From JACJWR01 sp963842975 (GTDB lineage: Bacteria; Actinomycetota; Actinomycetes; S36-B12; UBA10799): a stretch of 64,000 nucleotides of DNA. The stretch is from positions 62,001 to 126,000 of the forward strand of contig CAWJIH010000001.1 of NCBI GenBank assembly GCA_963842975.1, given 5' to 3'. Shown here in pieces: positions 51,290-59,830 of the stretch. The translations under genes were made by a program, and so were the position numbers. Each line of letters opens with the position of its first letter. Positions within the stretch are counted from its first letter, which is position 1. Under the pieces are notes generated by a model. It did no database searches. It was not told the DNA's origin and saw nothing but the letters and a program-made list of their open reading frames with translations.

Positions 51290-52295
51290 AACCTCGAATC
51301 GCTAACCGCAGCCCGTCATAATCCCCCGTGCGCGGCAGACTGTACGCAGCCATGGTCCTGGCCAAGCCGACCGCGATCCGTAAAGCGCTCGCAGCGTCGT
51401 AGGGGAAGTGCTGAGTTGTGCTCTGCGCCAGGGTGGCAACGAGCGCACCCGTGGGCCGCTTTTCCGTCTGACCCGGGTCGCCGAGCAATCCGATCCCGCA
51501 GATCGGCGCGCTGGCAAGAAGCTCACCGTTTCCGGGTGTCGAAAGGAGCCAGTGTGCCTGCTTTGCACCCGCATCAAGATTGCGCGAATATTCGATCGCG
51601 GGTGGTCGGTAGGGCGAGCCGGCCTTGGTCTTGATCACGCGGAACAGCGATCGGCAGCGCCATCCGCTGCCGTCCCGCTCGACCCACACGTAATCGTCTC
51701 CACACGTGTCCAGTCCATCGTGCAAACCCACAAGCACAGTGGTGGACTTCCCTGTGCCGCCCGGACCGGGCACCAACAGCATGCCCTCGCGCGTACCCAC
51801 TGTGCCCGCGTGCAGTACAGCCGCCCCCTGTGCCGCAGCCGCCCAGTGCAGAAAAAGCATGAACGGTGACGCCAACTGCCACCCGGGGATGGCCTGGTTG
51901 GTGACAAACAGTCCAATGCCCCGGACCCGATCGAAGACCCAGGCATCGCCGTTGGCCCCATCCCAGACAACCCGCCACCGGGTCGCCTCCAGACCGGGAG
52001 CGGACCCCCATTGACCAGTGAGCCGAATCGGCGCCGGCACCATGAGCTCACGCGGGGGGCCCTCGATCGAGTGGATCGTGAGGGCAGGGGCGCCGGAGTC
52101 CGGCCATGGTCCGGCCACTCCATCCATCAGTCGGGCATGGGACGAACCTGGTTGAAATGTGTGTGTGATCGCCAACGGCCCCGAACGTCCCCGCCGCGAC
52201 TCCCGGGTCGACGACTCGGACTCGACGTAGTCCAGCACCCGGCTGAACCACGCCGCCAAGACTGCGGGATCGTTGACCGGCAGTGACGTGTGCAT
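51264..52295 (-). CDS. HprK-related kinase 2
   Basis: 343 residues from ATG 52295 (the frame also offers GTG 52298 and TTG 52304). HPr-kinase-like core: AAVLHAGTVG (His about 162), P-loop GPGGTGKSTT and LDTCGDDYVWV with the Asp pair. It parallels the first kinase (38769-39914), including the preceding W..FLHWAAAA helix, but has a different N-terminus. It faces the preceding glycosyltransferase gene and its start overlaps the window of the next, divergent glycosyltransferase. Confidence 0.72.
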   Translation of the reverse strand: MHTSLPVNDPAVLAAWFSRVLDYVESESSTRESRRGRSGPLAITHTFQPGSSHARLMDGVAGPWPDSGAPALTIHSIEGPPRELMVPAPIRLTGQWGSAPGLEATRWRVVWDGANGDAWVFDRVRGIGLFVTNQAIPGWQLASPFMLFLHWAAAAQGAAVLHAGTVGTREGMLLVPGPGGTGKSTTVLVGLHDGLDTCGDDYVWVERDGSGWRCRSLFRVIKTKAGSPYRPPAIEYSRNLDAGAKQAHWLLSTPGNGELLASAPICGIGLLGDPGQTEKRPTGALVATLAQSTTQHFPYDAASALRIAVGLARTMAAYSLPRTGDYDGLRLAIRGFTSGTVQS

Positions 52296-52306
52296 CACCG
52301 GCAATC

Positions 52307-53734
52307 ATGACATCAGGAAGGGTGGTCGGCGTGGGAATCCAGACCGACGACGCGCGCGTGCTTCACATCACCAGCCAACTCTCCCGCGGTGGAGCCGGTC
52401 GAGCACTGATGTCGCTGGCGTCACACGAGCCGAGACATGAGGTGGTGTCCCTCGTCACGCCCGATCCGGCCACCCGTGCCCTCGCAAATCGATTGCATGT
52501 GACGTTGTGGACCGCACCCGCAGCCAGCGAGGTGGCCAAACTGATCAGGGCCGCCGACGTCGTGCAGGTCCACTTCTGGAATACCCCGGAGTTGTACGCC
52601 TTCCTGGATCGACCTTGGCCGGACGCGCGGTGGCTCGTGTGGGCGCATGTGAACGGTCGCACAGCGCCCCACGTGCTGATCCCTGAGGTGCGCGACTTCG
52701 CCGACCTTGTGGTGCTGACCGAGATGCCTGGCTCCGCACTCCCCTTGAAGCCTGACGGCGCACTGTCCATCCCGGCCGGAGTTGATCTCGAACGCCTCGG
52801 TTCCGGCACACACGCACCAAGCGAGAATGTCACGATCGGCCTTTTCGGCTCCCTTGATGCCACGACGGTCCACCCCGAGATCGCGCAGGTGCTGATCGAT
52901 ACTGCTGACGCGTGGGACCACCTGCTGATAGTCGGCGCCGGCGACGGCGTGGGCCCCGTAGTACATCGGCTGGTGGACGCTGGGCTCAAGCGGTGCGTCA
53001 CAACCACCGGCTTCGTCGAGGACGTGGGGAGCCACCTGCGTGAGATGGACATCCTGGTGCACCTCACACGCCCGGATGCCTCCTCCACCAGTGACCTGTC
53101 TGTGCAGGAAGCGATGTCGCTGGGAGTTGTCCCCATCGTGCTCGCCCAGACCGGTCCGGCCAAGATCGTCCGACACGGCATCGACGGCCTGGTCGCGGCG
53201 GACCCCGCAGCGGCTGCCGCCGACCTGCGAACCCTGGCGGCGGATCCGGTCTTGCGACGCACCCTCGCCATGGCGGCGTCATCCCGCACCGAGCAATTCG
53301 ACTCCGCTCAGACCCGTCACGCCTTCGCAGCAGCGTACGGCGAGTTGCGCCAGAACCCTCGCCGCGCGCGATGGTTGTCAGCGGGAGGTCCGCTGACCGG
53401 CGCTGCGGCGTTCATCCGGAGTTTAGGTGCAACCGCACCACAGTTCCACGAGTCTCACACGCCCGTGAAATCACGCGTCGAGGCAGCACGAACGGTGGCC
53501 GCGGACCTAGAAATCGCCGCCAGTCCTCCCGCACTAGTGTCACCTGGCGGGGGCGGAATCCTGCACTACCGCCGCCACTATCCGCAGGATCCCTGGCTCC
53601 GGTACTGGTCGGGTTTGGTGTTGGCGCACGGGGGCAGACATGCCTTGGCTGCGGGCGAGTTCATGGCGGCCAACAGATTGGGGCTCGCCAGCGACCGAGT
53701 CGCACCTCACCTCGATGCGCTACGGCGGCAATAG
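52307..53734 (+). CDS. Family 4-type glycosyltransferase with C-terminal extension
   Basis: 475 residues. GT-B fold: VLHITSQLSRGGAGRALMSLA, then TIGLFGSLDATTVHPEI, VGAGDGVGPVV, RCVTTTGFVEDVGSHLREMDILVHLTRPDASSTSDLSVQEAMSLGVVPIV. The last ~90 residues (LHYRRHYPQDPWLRYWSGLVLAHGGRHALAAGEFMAANRLG) look like one helical TPR-type repeat. ATG 52307 is used; GTG codons slightly downstream are alternatives. Confidence 0.82.
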   Translation: MTSGRVVGVGIQTDDARVLHITSQLSRGGAGRALMSLASHEPRHEVVSLVTPDPATRALANRLHVTLWTAPAASEVAKLIRAADVVQVHFWNTPELYAFLDRPWPDARWLVWAHVNGRTAPHVLIPEVRDFADLVVLTEMPGSALPLKPDGALSIPAGVDLERLGSGTHAPSENVTIGLFGSLDATTVHPEIAQVLIDTADAWDHLLIVGAGDGVGPVVHRLVDAGLKRCVTTTGFVEDVGSHLREMDILVHLTRPDASSTSDLSVQEAMSLGVVPIVLAQTGPAKIVRHGIDGLVAADPAAAAADLRTLAADPVLRRTLAMAASSRTEQFDSAQTRHAFAAAYGELRQNPRRARWLSAGGPLTGAAAFIRSLGATAPQFHESHTPVKSRVEAARTVAADLEIAASPPALVSPGGGGILHYRRHYPQDPWLRYWSGLVLAHGGRHALAAGEFMAANRLGLASDRVAPHLDALRRQ

Positions 53735-53767
53735 GTCCGCCGCAACGGTGAGTCGACGGGTGACGTG

Positions 53768-55088
53768 CTAGTTGTAGTAGCCGCCGATGTCGACGATGTA
53801 TTGGGTGGAGCCTGCGGCTGTGGCTCCGGCGTAGGTGGTCATCTGGTCGTCGTTGACGGCCACCACCGAACCGTTAGCCAAGCGCATGCCGTCGGAATAC
53901 CAGTTGATCGTCGACACCGACGGTAACGGCGACCCACCCGGGGCTACCCGCAAATGCCCCCATCCGACCGTGTCGGCCTCGGTCAAGTTGAATGCCACCG
54001 CACCCACACCCGGTGGAACCGCGCCACCCATCGCCTCAACGGCCGGTGCGACGGCAGGTTGGCCCACCACGTGACCAACGTCGACCGTGTCCACCAATGT
54101 GAGGTTGTAGGCCACCGCTACCGCGCCGGTTGGCGCCTATACGTCCACCGTGACCGGCACTCCAGGGCTCAACGGACCCGCACCGCCCTGGGACACCCTC
54201 GAATCGAACACCCGAAACGACGAGGTCAATCCGGAGAACACAGCGCCCACGGGTGTCACGACTGTGGCCGCAGCCGCGCCCGGCCCAGCCTCGTTCACCG
54301 CTCGTAATTCCACGTCGACCGGCACGCCATTCGGCAGGCCTGTGACCCTCACCGGCGAGGACGCTACTCCCGCCGACGTCCACGCCGACCACTGACCGCC
54401 CGACGTCTTCGACCGAAACTCATAGTCGGTAATCGGCGCACCACCATCACCGCCAGCGGTGAACGCCACCTCCGCTGCCGTATACATCGGCGTTGCCGCC
54501 AAGTTCTGAGGTGCTAACGGTGGGGTCGGGTCCACGCCCTCGAAACGGGCGAGCGAAGTGGCCGGTGGCGATGTGAATTCGCCGCCCACCACGATTTTTC
54601 CGTTCGGCTGCAGAGCAAGTGCGTTCACAGAATCGTTGAGAACGGCACCGGCATTGACGTTGAATGCGACATCCGGAGTGCCATTGCTGTTGAAGCGCGC
54701 CAGGTAGGCCGACGGACTCACGAAGAATCCCACCGGTCACGATCTTGCCGTCAGGTCCGACTGCGGCGGTGACTACCCAATCGTCCAACTGCGTGCCCAC
54801 ATTGACGTTGAAACCGACATCCGGCGTGCCGTCGGCGTTGAACCGGGCGAGGTGAGTCGACGGCGACGTGAACAATCCGCCCGCCACCACCCGGTCGTCG
54901 CCCTGCACCGCAACAGAGCGGACCCAATTGTTCAAGGTTGAGCCCACGGCCGCGTTGAAAGTTGTGTCCGGGTCGCCTGCGGCCGCATGCGCTGTTGCCG
55001 GCAACACAGCCAGTCCGAATAGCGCCAGCGCTAGCGCAACCAGGACAGACATCGATCGCGATCGAACGGCAAGTACTCCAGCAGACAT
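53768..55088 (-). pseudogene. Secreted delta-60-repeat/fibronectin III surface protein, two frameshifts
   Basis: Frame 1 (55088 to about 54735): signal peptide ALALALFGLAVLPATAHA, then delta-60 repeats (VVAGGLFTSPSTHLARFNADGTPDV; KIVTGG). Frame 2 (about 54735-54137): third repeat (IVVGGEFTSPPATSLARFEGVDP) and a fibronectin III domain (APQNLAATPMYTAAEVAFTAGGDGGAPITDYEF), then FRVFDSRVSQGGAGPL. Frame 3 (about 54140-53768): GAVAFNLTEADTVGWGHLRV to YIVDIGGYYN, the end of a surface domain common in actinobacterial secreted proteins. Two one-base shifts break it, so it is dead or mis-sequenced. Confidence 0.65.
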
Positions 55089-55205
55089 CTCGGTCCCGCC
55101 TTCCGGCAAGTGTCCGTCAGTTCAGCACGGCAGCCTCAAGGCCTGCGCAAGACGTTGGCCTCGCCCAGTTGCACCGCCGGGACCAGTTGCGGCGCCGCGC
55201 AGCGA

Positions 55206-57242
55206 CTACAGCGCCGCGGCGACCTCGGTGCCCTGCTTGATCGCGCGCTTGGCATCGAGTTCCGCCGCAACATCGGCGCCGCCGATCAGGTGCGGGGTCA
55301 TCCCTGCCGCAATCAACTCGTCGTAGAGGTCCCGACGCGGCTCCTGCCCGGTGCACAGGACCACGGTGTCGACGGCCAGCGTCTGCGCTTCGCCGTCAAT
55401 CTCCACGTGCACGCCATCGTCATCGATGCCGGTGTAGGTGACTCCTGGGATCATCGTGACCCCACGGCGCGAAAGTTCCGCACGGTGGATCCAACCTGTG
55501 GTCTTGCCCAGGCCACCTCCGACCTTGGACGCCTTGCGTTGCAGCAGGAATACCTCACGCGGGGACTGTTCGGGTACCGGCCGCACGACCCCACCTGGCT
55601 CGGCGTAGTTGGTGTCCACACCCCAGCGCTCAAAGAAGACCGCCGGGTCCTCGCTGGCCTCCATACCGTCGTCGGTGAGGAAGTCCGCCACATCGAATCC
55701 GATGCCACCGGCACCGAGGATCGCCACCCGCGCGCCCACCTCCACATTGCCTCGCAGCACGTCGATGTAGGACACGACCGAGGGGTGGTCCACACCGGGG
55801 ATCTCCGGGATCCGGGGCACCACACCGGTGGCCACAACGATCTCGTCGTATTCGGGGATACCCACCTCGGAGGCCACCAACTCGGTCGCCGAAACTGGCT
55901 CCCCGGTCCGCACACTCACGCCGAGTTCACGCAGTCGCACGTCGAAGTACCGAAGCGTCTCGTTGAACTCCTCCTTGCCGGGTACCGACTTAGCCAGCAG
56001 CAACTGCCCACCGATGGTGTCTCCAGCATCAAACAGCGACACCAGATGACCACGCTCCGCGGCGCTCACCGCACAGGCCATACCGGCCGGTCCGGCACCC
56101 ACCACGGCCACCCGCTTCACGAGGTGCGTGGGTTCCAGCACCAGTTCCGTTTCGTGGCAGGCCCGCGGATTCACCAGACAGGACGTGAGTTTCAACTGGA
56201 AGGTGTGATCCAGACACGCCTGGTTGCATGCGATACAGGTGTTGATCCGCTCCGGTGTGCCAGCTGCGGCCTTCGCGACGAAATCCGGGTCGGCGAGCAT
56301 CGGCCGCGCCATCGACACCATGTCGGCCACACCGTCGGCGAGCAGGCGTTCGGCGAGTTCCGGGTTGTTGATCCGGTTGCTCGTCACCACCGGAATCGAC
56401 ACCGAATCAACCACTTTGGCGGTCACCCAGGTGTACGCCGCTCGCGGCACCGACATTGCGATGGTCGGAATCCGCGCTTCGTGCCATCCGATGCCGGTGT
56501 TGAGGATCGTCGCGCCGGCAGCCTCAATCTCACCTGCAAGTTCAAGGACCTCGTCCAGCGTCGACCCGCCGGGTACGAGGTCAAGCATGCTCAACCTGTA
56601 GATGAGGATGAAGTTTGGCCCGACTGCGGCTCGTGTGCGCCGCACGATTTCCAACGGGAACTGAATTCGATTCGAGTACGGCCCACCCCAGCGGTCGGTG
56701 CGCTGGTTGGTGGCCGCCACGATGAACTCGTTGATGAGGTAACCCTCCGAGCCCATGATCTCGACGCCGTCGTAGCCGGCTTGCTGGGCAAGCACCGCTG
56801 CCCGGACGAAGTCGTCGATGGTGCGCTCCACATCCGCATCCGACAGTTCGCGCGGAACAAACGGTGCGATCGGCGCCTTGATCGGGCTCGGTCCCACCAT
56901 GTCTTGGTGGTACGCATAGCGGCCGAAGTGCAGGATTTGCATGCAAATCCTGCCGCCCGCCTCGTGCACTGCTTCGGTGACGACCCGATGTTTGGCCACA
57001 TCGGCCTCTTCGGCCAGCATGGCCCCACCCGGATAGGGCCGTCCCTCATCGTTTGGTGAGATACCGCCGGTCACGATCAGCCCCACACCGCCACGTGCCC
57101 GCTCGGCGTAAAAGGCCGCCATCCGCTCGAAGCCGTTGGGCGCCTCCTCCAGGCCCACGTGCATCGAACCCATGAGCACGCGGTTCGGCAGGGTGGTGAA
57201 GCCAAGGTCAAGGGGGGCTAGCAGGTGCGGGTAGGCAGTCAC
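55206..57242 (-). CDS. fadH: NADPH-dependent 2,4-dienoyl-CoA reductase
   Basis: 678 residues, the size of E. coli FadH (672). The N-terminal OYE-like barrel (LLAPLDLGFTTLPNRVLMGSMHVGLE; ILHFGRYAYHQ; DGVEIMGSEGYLINEF) binds FMN. The cysteine cluster CIACNQACLDH...C should hold the 4Fe-4S cluster. Then come FAD (VAVVGAGPAGMACAVSAAERGH) and NADPH (VAILGAGGIGFDVADFL) domains. It reduces dienoyl-CoA in oxidation of unsaturated fatty acids. GTG 57242 has AGAGG nine bases upstream; longer frames rejected. Confidence 0.93.
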   Translation of the reverse strand: MTAYPHLLAPLDLGFTTLPNRVLMGSMHVGLEEAPNGFERMAAFYAERARGGVGLIVTGGISPNDEGRPYPGGAMLAEEADVAKHRVVTEAVHEAGGRICMQILHFGRYAYHQDMVGPSPIKAPIAPFVPRELSDADVERTIDDFVRAAVLAQQAGYDGVEIMGSEGYLINEFIVAATNQRTDRWGGPYSNRIQFPLEIVRRTRAAVGPNFILIYRLSMLDLVPGGSTLDEVLELAGEIEAAGATILNTGIGWHEARIPTIAMSVPRAAYTWVTAKVVDSVSIPVVTSNRINNPELAERLLADGVADMVSMARPMLADPDFVAKAAAGTPERINTCIACNQACLDHTFQLKLTSCLVNPRACHETELVLEPTHLVKRVAVVGAGPAGMACAVSAAERGHLVSLFDAGDTIGGQLLLAKSVPGKEEFNETLRYFDVRLRELGVSVRTGEPVSATELVASEVGIPEYDEIVVATGVVPRIPEIPGVDHPSVVSYIDVLRGNVEVGARVAILGAGGIGFDVADFLTDDGMEASEDPAVFFERWGVDTNYAEPGGVVRPVPEQSPREVFLLQRKASKVGGGLGKTTGWIHRAELSRRGVTMIPGVTYTGIDDDGVHVEIDGEAQTLAVDTVVLCTGQEPRRDLYDELIAAGMTPHLIGGADVAAELDAKRAIKQGTEVAAAL

Positions 57243-57449
57243 GTAGAAAACCTCTTTCACGTCAGCAGGATGTGCGCCACTGCGAGCCGGATCGCGCCGA
57301 CCAAGCAGCGGCCTTGATTCGAAGTCTGCCAGGTGACACCTGGCTGGCACGCCGAGGTCCACCCTCAGCGCCACAGGCACACCCGACGGCCTCCGGGCGC
57401 ACACCCGCCTGGTCCGCGAGGTGCGCTCCCAGCGGGTACGCTCAAATAC

Positions 57450-58271
57450 GTGAGTGACTCTGCAGCGTCTGACTCCACTGCGCCTTACTCGGGCGAAGGC
57501 CAACGCCCGGCCGAAAGTCAACGCCCAGCCGATGGCCAAGGATCGGCAGCGAGTCCAGGTGGCGGACGTGTGGAGCGCACGTCGCACGTACCGCCCGCGC
57601 ACAGCCCCGACGGCGCGGTAGACGCAGCCCTTCGGCTGCGAGCTTCCGATGCTGATCGTGACCGCGTCGCTACCGTGCTCAACAACGCCTACGCAGAAGG
57701 CCGCCTCACCCCAGCCGAGCATGACGAGCGCCTCGCGGAGGTCTACGCCGCCATCACCTACGCCGATCTCATCCCAACTCTCCGCGACCTCCCAGTGCCG
57801 CCTGGCACCTTGACCGTGCCCACGACTGCCGCTCCGGTGACGTTGCCCACAATGGAATCATCGGCCAACTCCGGCAGCGGCATCACGATCAATCCCGGGC
57901 TGCCCATCGACACCAACACCACTGCCGCGGCCGTCTTCGGGGAGTTCAACCGCAACGGAGCGTGGACTGTCCCGGCCGAGATGAGCGCTGTCACAGTTTT
58001 TGGCAGCGGTGAGTTGGACTTCACCGAGGCGAATCTCACCAGCAACGAGACTGTGATCACCGTGGTCGCCATCTTTGGCGAGGTCAAGATGACGATTCCG
58101 CCGGGGATAGGTGTGCGCAACGAGGTCGTTGCCGTGCTTGGCGAGGCCGACGTGCGGGTGGAATCCGGGGACGGCTCGATGCCGGTGCTGGTGCTCAAGG
58201 GTGCGGCGATCATGGGCAGTTTGCAGGTGCGCCACCCCAAGCAGCCCAGGAAGTCCAAGCGGAAGGGCTAG
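57450..58271 (+). CDS. DUF1707 protein with LiaF-like C-terminal domain
   Basis: 273 residues. A disordered Gln/Pro/Ser start is followed by DUF1707 (LRASDADRDRVATVLNNAYAEGRLTPAEHDERLAEVYAAITYADLIPTLRDLP) and a beta-helical C-terminal domain (TAAAVFGEFNRNGAWTVP; VTVFGSGELDFTEAN; VVAIFGEVKMTIPPG) like that of LiaF-type envelope-stress proteins. No membrane helix is obvious. GTG 57450 follows TACGCT by exactly seven bases, a leaderless pattern. Divergent from fadH. Confidence 0.85.
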   Translation: MSDSAASDSTAPYSGEGQRPAESQRPADGQGSAASPGGGRVERTSHVPPAHSPDGAVDAALRLRASDADRDRVATVLNNAYAEGRLTPAEHDERLAEVYAAITYADLIPTLRDLPVPPGTLTVPTTAAPVTLPTMESSANSGSGITINPGLPIDTNTTAAAVFGEFNRNGAWTVPAEMSAVTVFGSGELDFTEANLTSNETVITVVAIFGEVKMTIPPGIGVRNEVVAVLGEADVRVESGDGSMPVLVLKGAAIMGSLQVRHPKQPRKSKRKG

Positions 58272-59761
58272 CGCTTGCGGCCAGCCATGCCGAGCAGCGT
58301 GGACCGTGCGTTTGGGTCGAATTTGCCGGCCACCAGCAGCCACACCGCTACGTAGACCACGGCAGCCACCAGAGTCGCCGGGATCAGCCCCAACGGAGAG
58401 AGCAGCACCGGCACCGTGAAAGCGCCAGCCACAGCCGGCACCAGCGCAGCCCGCCAGACCCCGGGCTCACCAACGAAACGCGTCAGCAAGATCCACACCA
58501 CACCTGCCTGCACCAGCATCGCGACGGCCGTCGCGGCGGCAGCCCCGGCGGGTCCGTAGCGCGGGATAAGTACCAGGTTCGCCACGATGTTGGCCACAAG
58601 TGCCACCAACCCCGCGATCGTCACCTGCCGGTTCTTCGAGCGCGCCAGCAGACCACTGGCCACCACGAATTGCACCGTGTAGGGGATCAACGCAACCATG
58701 AGCCATCGCAGCGCCCCGGCGCTGTCGGAGCCGTAGGCCTCGCCGAAGACCAACGTGAGGACTTCGTCCGCCCGCAGGCCCAGCACCAGCGCATAGGGAA
58801 CGAACACCGCGAACACCACCGAGCACGCCCGCATGACACCGCGGCGCACGGGTTCCGGCCCGGTCGACGCAGTCATGGTGGGAAGCGCCACTCGATCCAC
58901 CGACCACAGCACGAACAGCACGGTCTCGAACAGTTTGAAGGCCGCCGAATAGGCTCCGACAGCAGTGGAGTTCAACATCAGACCAAGGAGCACTGTGTCG
59001 ATGCGGAACAAGAACATGTTGATGGTGGTGCTCAGGCCCAATGCAGTCGAGCCGCTGGCGATTTCGCGGATCCCGGCGCGACTCACCTGCTTCGGCCGGG
59101 GGTGCAATTGGATGCGGTGGCCGGTCCAGAACATCAAGCCGACGCCCACCACCGTGCCAGCGAGGTAGGCGATCGACATCCCCATCACCCCGCCGCCGGC
59201 AAACAGCACCCCAACGGCGAGCCCCGCCGTCACAAACCGCTGCACCACCAGGTTGACAGCGACAGCACTCTGACGTCCCTGCACTGCGGCAGCCGAACGG
59301 ATCGCCTGATTCGCCGAATCGAGCAGCACAGCCAGGCTCAGAATGGCCGTCACCGCGCGCGCACCAGGGGGCGATCCGGGGATGAGCACAGCAATCAGCA
59401 CCGCAGGTGGGATGAGCACCGCACGCAGCGCAAGGGTGTTGGCCAACAGCTCGTTCAGACGTCCTGGCGTGCGGGACGCCAGTTGAATCAGCGCGATGTC
59501 AAAGCCCCACAGCACAAAGGTGGCCATCATCAACGCGAGATTGAACGACCAGCTGAATACCCCGAAGTCAGCTACCCCGAGCACCCGCGCGGCGACGGCG
59601 AACATGACGAACGAGGCGACTTTGCCGGCCAACTCCGCGACCGCCAACAACGAGACTGTGCGGGCATGGCGAACTCCCGTGGCGTTGCCTTCATCGGCTG
59701 CCCCGGGGTCGTTCCCTTTCCGGTGCGAGCCATCACCCTGCGGAGCCGGGGAATCACTCAT
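58268..59761 (-). CDS. Polysaccharide flippase (Wzx/MATE-type)
   Basis: 497 residues with about 12-14 membrane helices, of the oligosaccharide flippase family (SLLAVAELAGKVASFVMFAVAARVLGVADFGVFSWSFNLAL; STTINMFLFRIDTVLLGLMLNSTAVGAYSAAFKL). It would move lipid-linked glycan units across the membrane. A polar 30-residue start precedes the first helix. Convergent with the DUF1707 gene (4-base overlap) and divergent from the large glycosyltransferase. Confidence 0.87.
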   Translation of the reverse strand: MSDSPAPQGDGSHRKGNDPGAADEGNATGVRHARTVSLLAVAELAGKVASFVMFAVAARVLGVADFGVFSWSFNLALMMATFVLWGFDIALIQLASRTPGRLNELLANTLALRAVLIPPAVLIAVLIPGSPPGARAVTAILSLAVLLDSANQAIRSAAAVQGRQSAVAVNLVVQRFVTAGLAVGVLFAGGGVMGMSIAYLAGTVVGVGLMFWTGHRIQLHPRPKQVSRAGIREIASGSTALGLSTTINMFLFRIDTVLLGLMLNSTAVGAYSAAFKLFETVLFVLWSVDRVALPTMTASTGPEPVRRGVMRACSVVFAVFVPYALVLGLRADEVLTLVFGEAYGSDSAGALRWLMVALIPYTVQFVVASGLLARSKNRQVTIAGLVALVANIVANLVLIPRYGPAGAAAATAVAMLVQAGVVWILLTRFVGEPGVWRAALVPAVAGAFTVPVLLSPLGLIPATLVAAVVYVAVWLLVAGKFDPNARSTLLGMAGRKR

Positions 59762-59830
59762 TGCTATCGCCTAACACCGAATCGTGGCCCGGAATGCGCC
59801 TGCGACTGCACACATGCCACGCTCCTGACT

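Noticed and set aside
54868..55326. Plus-strand frame of 152 codons near 55 kb
   Set aside because: Opposite to the signal peptide and first repeats of the surface protein and the end of fadH; no protein-like features.
55110..57059. Open frame of about 650 codons opposite fadH
   Set aside because: Antisense shadow of a gene with all FadH domains and cofactor motifs.
58670..59830. Upstream extension of the GT2-GINT1 protein
   Set aside because: It runs antisense to the flippase gene and has shadow-like composition; the GT2 fold starts at the ATG at 59831.
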